From positions 282,081-346,080 of the forward strand of contig NZ_BLJU01000001.1 in assembly GCF_009932725.1 (NCBI RefSeq): a DNA stretch of 64,000 nucleotides. The letters run 5' to 3'. Below the pieces are notes generated by a model that worked only from the letters and a program-made list of their open reading frames with translations, made no database searches and had not been told where the DNA came from. A program made the translations under genes and the position numbers. Of the stretch, positions 57,021-64,000 are shown piece after piece (positions within the stretch are counted from its first letter, which is position 1; every line of letters begins with the position of its first letter). This DNA comes from Pseudomonas yangonensis. GTDB lineage: Bacteria > Pseudomonadota > Gammaproteobacteria > Pseudomonadales > Pseudomonadaceae.

Positions 57021-57653
57021 ATGGCACTGCAACTGGTGATTGGCGACAAGAACTATTCCTCCTGGTCTTTGCGCGCGGCGCTGGCAGTCGATCTGGCTGG
57101 TGCCGATTGCGAAGAGCTGCGCGTGCGTTTGTTTCAGCCGGATAGCCGCGCACAACTGTTGCGCTATTCGCCTACCGGCAAGGTGCCGGTTCTGCTGACC
57201 GAGCAGGGCGCGGTGTGGGATTCCCTGGCGATTGCCGAGTACCTGGCCGAATGTTATCCCGAGGCGCAGCTGTGGCCGCAGGAGCGTCAGGCCCGCGCGC
57301 TGGCACGCAGTATCTGTGCGGAAATGCACAGCGGCTTCACGGCGCTGCGCAGCCATCTGCCCATGGACCTGGCGCGGGACAAGGCTCTTGCCGAGCTGCC
57401 AGAGGCGGCGCAGGCCGATATCGACCGCATCTGCGCGATCTGGGCCGGCTGCCGCGAGCGATACGCCAGTGCCGGCAACTACCTGTTCGGTCAGGCCAGC
57501 ATCGCCGATGCCTTCTACGCACCGGTCGCCGCGCGCCTGCGCAGCTATCGCGTAGTGCTACCGACAGCGGCAGCAGCCTATGTCGAAACCATTTATCGCT
57601 GGCCGGGGTTCCAGCGCTGGTATCAGGCGGCATTGCAGGAGGTAAAGGGGTGA
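57021..57653 (+). CDS. Glutathione S-transferase family protein
   Basis: A 210-residue GST-fold protein. The N-terminal thioredoxin-like domain has LVIGDKNYSSWSLRAAL with a serine at the catalytic position, PTGKVPVLL with the cis-proline, and WDSLAIAEYLAE in place of the ES signature. The C-terminal helical domain ends in WYQAALQEVKG. The substrate is unknown. The stop overlaps the GTG start of the Nudix fusion gene (GTGA), so the two are coupled. Confidence 0.92.
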   Translation: MALQLVIGDKNYSSWSLRAALAVDLAGADCEELRVRLFQPDSRAQLLRYSPTGKVPVLLTEQGAVWDSLAIAEYLAECYPEAQLWPQERQARALARSICAEMHSGFTALRSHLPMDLARDKALAELPEAAQADIDRICAIWAGCRERYASAGNYLFGQASIADAFYAPVAARLRSYRVVLPTAAAAYVETIYRWPGFQRWYQAALQEVKG

Positions 57654-58594
57654 AGCGTGTTCATGTCGCTGCAGCGGTGATTCGGGGTGTCGATGGACGC
57701 ATCCTCATCGCCAGGCGGCCCGAGGATAAGCACCAGGGCGGTCTGTGGGAGTTTCCCGGCGGCAAGGTGGAGGAGGGCGAGGCAGTGCGTGTCGCCCTCG
57801 ATCGAGAGCTTGAAGAGGAGCTGGGCATTCGTCCGCAGGCGGCGCGCCCGCTGATCCAGATTCGCCACGACTACCCGGGCAAGCAGGTGCTGCTGGACGT
57901 CTGGGAAGTCTCGGCCTTCAGCGGCGAGCCCCATGGCGCGGAGGGCCAGCCGCTGGCCTGGGCCAGCGAGCGGCAGTTGCTGGAGTATGAATTTCCCGCC
58001 GCCAACAAACCCATAGTCGCCGCCGCGCGTCTGCCGGATCGCTACCTGATCACTCCGGATGACCTGGAGCCTGGTGAACTGCTCGCCGGTATCCGCAGTG
58101 CACTGGCGCAGGGGGTACGGTTGATTCAGTTGCGCGCGCCGAACATGTTCGACCCGCAGTACCGCGACCTGGCCGTCGACGTGCAGGGCTTGTGCGCCGG
58201 CAAGGCTCAACTGATGCTCAAGGGCCCCCTGGAGTGGCTGGGAGACTTTCCTGCGGCCGGCTGGCACCTGACCGCTGAGCAACTGCGCAAGTACGCCGCT
58301 GGCGGTCGGCCGTTCCCGGAGCAACGCTGGCTGGCGGCGTCGTGCCACAGCGCCGACGAGCTGGCACTGGCGGCGCAGATGGGCGTGGACTTCGTCACCC
58401 TGTCGCCGGTTCAGGCGACCGCAACGCATCCCGAGGCTCAGCCGCTGGGCTGGGAGGCTGCAAGCGAGATGCTGGGCCATTTCAACCTGCCGGCCTATCT
58501 GCTGGGCGGCGTCGGCCCGGCCGATATCGAACGTGCCTGGCAGGTTGGCGCCCAGGGCGTCGCCGGTATCCGCGCGTTCTGGCCGGCGCTGTAG
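57650..58594 (+). CDS. Nudix hydrolase (MutT-type) fused to a thiamine-phosphate-synthase-like domain
   Basis: A 314-residue two-domain protein. Residues about 1-128 form a Nudix domain with a complete Nudix box, GGKVEEGEAVRVALDRELEE at 38-57 followed by ELG, as in MutT, which destroys 8-oxo-dGTP. Residues about 130-312 resemble ThiE/TenI (RYLITPDDLEPGELLAGI at the start, SCHSADELALAAQMGVDFVTLSPV, LLGGVGPADIERAWQVGAQGV). Several ThiE catalytic residues are replaced, so the second domain is probably not an active thiamine phosphate synthase. The start is GTG 57650 with GGAGG upstream. This fusion is common in pseudomonads. Confidence 0.93.
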   Translation: MKRVHVAAAVIRGVDGRILIARRPEDKHQGGLWEFPGGKVEEGEAVRVALDRELEEELGIRPQAARPLIQIRHDYPGKQVLLDVWEVSAFSGEPHGAEGQPLAWASERQLLEYEFPAANKPIVAAARLPDRYLITPDDLEPGELLAGIRSALAQGVRLIQLRAPNMFDPQYRDLAVDVQGLCAGKAQLMLKGPLEWLGDFPAAGWHLTAEQLRKYAAGGRPFPEQRWLAASCHSADELALAAQMGVDFVTLSPVQATATHPEAQPLGWEAASEMLGHFNLPAYLLGGVGPADIERAWQVGAQGVAGIRAFWPAL

Positions 58595-58605
58595 GCGCGC
58601 TCTTC

Positions 58606-58750
58606 ATCATCGCGAATGAATTCGCTCCTACAAAGAAAGCCGGCGCGGCAGCGGTTGGATGTGCATGCACCGCCTGTAGGAGCGGATTTATCCGCGAAGA
58701 GCAGATGGCACCGAGCCCGCGATGATCGTGGATAAATTCACCCCTAAAGG
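58606..58750. repeat. Compound REP region
   Basis: A half element ATCGCGAATGAATTCGCTCCTAC (landmark, 58609-58631) is followed by a second element that starts GTAGGAGCGGATTTATCCGC at 58676 and ends GTGGATAAATTCACCCCTAA near 58747. They are the same GTAGGAGCG-type REP sequences as at 13309 and 32407. They fill the gap between the Nudix fusion gene and the convergent adenosyltransferase gene. No other terminator is evident there. Confidence 0.8.
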
Positions 58751-58776
58751 TCCGTCTTGCCTGGGCATGATCGTTT

Positions 58777-59352
58777 CTACGGCCTGTCCGCAGCCTTCCA
58801 CAGCACTTCGGCCACGCCCTGGCGTCTGGCAATCAGGCGCGCGGCGACGAACAGCAGGTCGGAAAGACGGTTGACGTAAGCCAGGCCCTCGGCGCGTAGC
58901 GGCTCGACGGCGTTGAGGTGCTGACAACGGCGCTCGGCGCTGCGGGCGAAGCTGCGACAGATATGAGCCTGGGCGATCAGCCTCGAGCCGCCAGGCAGGA
59001 TGAAGTTCTCCAGCGGTCCGACCTCGTCGTTCCAGCGGTCGATAACGGCCTCCAGACGTTCGATTTCCATCAATTGCAGCGCCTGATATTCGGGCATTGC
59101 CAGCTCGCCGCCAAGATCGAACAGGCGGTGCTGGCAGGGGCTCAGCACCTCGCTGATCTCCTTGAGACCCGGACAGGTCGCGGCGGCCTCGTCCAGGTCG
59201 GCGAGCAGCAGGCCGAGCTGGCTGTTGAGCGTATCCAGCTCGCCGATGGCTTCGATGCGCGGGTGGTCCTTGCCGACTCGGCGGCCGTCGGCCAGGCCGG
59301 TTTCACCCTTGTCGCCGGTGCGGGTGTAGATTTTCGAGAGACGAAAGCCCAT
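58777..59352 (-). CDS. Cob(I)alamin adenosyltransferase, PduO type
   Basis: A 191-residue ATR enzyme that makes adenosylcobalamin from cob(I)alamin and ATP. The N-terminal ATP loop is YTRTGDKGETGLADGRRV, and the C-terminal helix carries the signature with SFARSAERRCQHL and VNRLSDLLFVAARL. It lies three bases after the histidine kinase gene and is the last gene of the reverse cluster. The name cobO is often used for a different family, so no symbol is given. Confidence 0.93.
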   Translation of the reverse strand: MGFRLSKIYTRTGDKGETGLADGRRVGKDHPRIEAIGELDTLNSQLGLLLADLDEAAATCPGLKEISEVLSPCQHRLFDLGGELAMPEYQALQLMEIERLEAVIDRWNDEVGPLENFILPGGSRLIAQAHICRSFARSAERRCQHLNAVEPLRAEGLAYVNRLSDLLFVAARLIARRQGVAEVLWKAADRP

Positions 59353-59355
59353 GGC

Positions 59356-61374
<2,019 letters not shown>

Positions 61375-61445
61375 GAGTTTGTCGCTGTGGCGAATGGAAC
61401 GGGCAGGTTAGCGCGCCAGGGCGGTCATTGCCACGGCCTGGCGCG

Positions 61446-63316
<1,871 letters not shown>

Positions 63317-63371
63317 GGTGCAGGCTCGCAGGCAAAGAGGAAGGACGCCAAACGGCGTATATCAGTCTGGT

Positions 63372-63377
63372 TATAAT
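63372..63377 (+). promoter_or_regulatory. -10 element for yajQ
   Basis: A perfect TATAAT lies 77 bases before the yajQ ATG in the divergent gap. No good -35 is seen at the right distance; a short palindrome ACGCC-N4-GGCGT (63345-63358) lies where the -35 would be and could be an activator or repressor site. Confidence 0.45.
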
Positions 63378-63454
63378 GGGGCCGCCAAAGTTATCGTCAA
63401 GTCAGGCGCGTTCACTCCGTGAAGAGGATCGCGCCGTCCATCAGGAGCCCTCTC

Positions 63455-63934
63455 ATGCCTTCGTTCGACGTCGTGTCCGAACTGGATAAACACGAACTGA
63501 CCAATGCGGTCGACAACGCCATCAAGGAACTCGACCGCCGTTTCGACCTGCGCGGCAAGTGCAGCATCGAGAGCAAGGACAAGGCGCTGACCTTGACTGC
63601 CGAAGCCGAGTTCATGCTCGAGCAGATGCTCGACATCGTGCGCAGCAGCCTGATCAAGCGCAAGATCGACTGCCAGTGCATGGAAACCAAGGAGCCTTAT
63701 GCCTCGGGCAAGGTGATGAAGCAGGAAGTGACCTTCCGCGAAGGCATCGACAAGGAATTGGCGAAGAAGATCGTCGCACATATCAAGGACGCCAAGCTCA
63801 AGGTGCAGGCCGCCATTCAGGGCGAGCAGGTACGCGTCACCGGCAAGAAGCGCGATGACCTGCAGGAGGCGATTGCCTTGTTGCGTGGTCACGAGTTCGG
63901 CATGCCGCTGCAGTACAATAACTTCCGCGATTGA
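63455..63934 (+). CDS. yajQ: YajQ family cyclic-di-GMP/nucleotide-binding protein
   Basis: A 159-residue YajQ (DUF520) protein with two ferredoxin-like domains: [19 protein letters not shown] at the start, DRRFDLRGK, and the C-terminal [10 protein letters not shown]. Members bind cyclic di-GMP in Xanthomonas and Pseudomonas, and some act with transcription factors; others are described as tRNA- or nucleotide-binding proteins. ATG 63455 has AGGAG upstream; the longer frame from 63419 lacks family similarity. Divergent from the degenerate GGDEF response regulator. Confidence 0.96.
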   Translation: MPSFDVVSELDKHELTNAVDNAIKELDRRFDLRGKCSIESKDKALTLTAEAEFMLEQMLDIVRSSLIKRKIDCQCMETKEPYASGKVMKQEVTFREGIDKELAKKIVAHIKDAKLKVQAAIQGEQVRVTGKKRDDLQEAIALLRGHEFGMPLQYNNFRD

Positions 63935-63940
63935 ACCTTT

Positions 63941-63958
63941 GCGACGCTGGAGCGTCGC
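63941..63958 (+). other. Inverted repeat after yajQ
   Basis: GCGACGCT/AGCGTCGC directly follows the yajQ stop. It has no T-run, so terminator function is doubtful. Nothing else is recognised up to the window end. Confidence 0.35.
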
Positions 63959-64000
63959 AGCTCAGGCTGATAGCACTTTGACCGCCATGGCATGCCATGG

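Overview
The window is a stretch of chromosome from a Pseudomonas species. Evidence: high GC with strongly G/C third codon positions, a fused CysNC, an AlgW protease, a PduO-type adenosyltransferase, a short HisG, a 448-residue TrpRS, and a gene order (mla-ibaG-murA-hisGDC ... algW ... cysD-cysNC ... trpS ... rplM-rpsI-petABC-sspAB ... rnpB-mraZ/dcw-lpxC ... secA-argJ ... yajQ) that I recall as the conserved Pseudomonas order. The extra nfi gene, the TonB receptor cassette and the repeat content suggest a relative of the P. mendocina/oleovorans type rather than P. aeruginosa itself, but this is inference. About 62 protein genes, one RNA gene (rnpB) and no tRNA or rRNA were found.

Layout. 1-5.3 kb: end of the mla phospholipid-transport operon (mlaC end, mlaB), ibaG, murA, then hisG, hisD, hisC. 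5.4-8.2 kb: a reverse-strand pair, a TonB-dependent receptor and a DUF4198 periplasmic protein, which looks like an accessory insertion. 8.3-13.2 kb: algW (reverse), a Nif3-family gene, cysD-cysNC. 13.2-15.1 kb: a repeat-rich zone with zapG/yhcB (reverse) and an alpha/beta hydrolase gene flanked by two related ~140-bp palindromic elements. 15.1-22.9 kb: trpS, zapE, a periplasmic repeat protein, a GlxA-type regulator, an acyl-CoA dehydrogenase, nfi and a Tas-type aldo/keto reductase. 23.1-28.1 kb: rplM-rpsI, petABC (cytochrome bc1), sspAB. 28.1-31.4 kb (reverse): lpoA-yraN-gmhA/diaA-dolP-like. 31.5-33 kb: rsmI and rnpB. 33.1-50.9 kb: the complete division and cell wall (dcw) cluster mraZ-rsmH-ftsL-ftsI-murE-murF-mraY-murD-ftsW-murG-murC-ddlB-ftsQ-ftsA-ftsZ, then lpxC. 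51-58.6 kb: dciA (reverse), an M23 peptidase, secA, argJ, a GST and a Nudix/thiamine-phosphate-synthase-like fusion. 58.8-63.3 kb (reverse): response regulator, panE, histidine kinase, cobalamin adenosyltransferase. The window ends with yajQ.

Functional theme. Most genes build or guard the envelope: peptidoglycan precursor synthesis (murA, murC-G, mraY, ddlB), septal synthesis (ftsI, ftsW, ftsL, ftsQ), divisome scaffold (ftsA, ftsZ, zapE, zapG), PBP activation (lpoA), lipid A (lpxC), outer-membrane maintenance (mla, dolP-like), envelope stress sensing (algW) and protein export (secA).

No prophage, transposase, CRISPR array, toxin-antitoxin pair or defence island was seen. The most interesting signals are small: the two palindromic elements around the hydrolase gene, a 121-bp palindromic element inserted between duplicated copies of a terminator arm, a four-repeat MraZ operator, a TrpRS with an appended YegP-like domain, a response regulator with a degenerate GGDEF domain facing yajQ, and a TonB/DUF4198 cassette whose periplasmic protein probably starts with histidine after processing.
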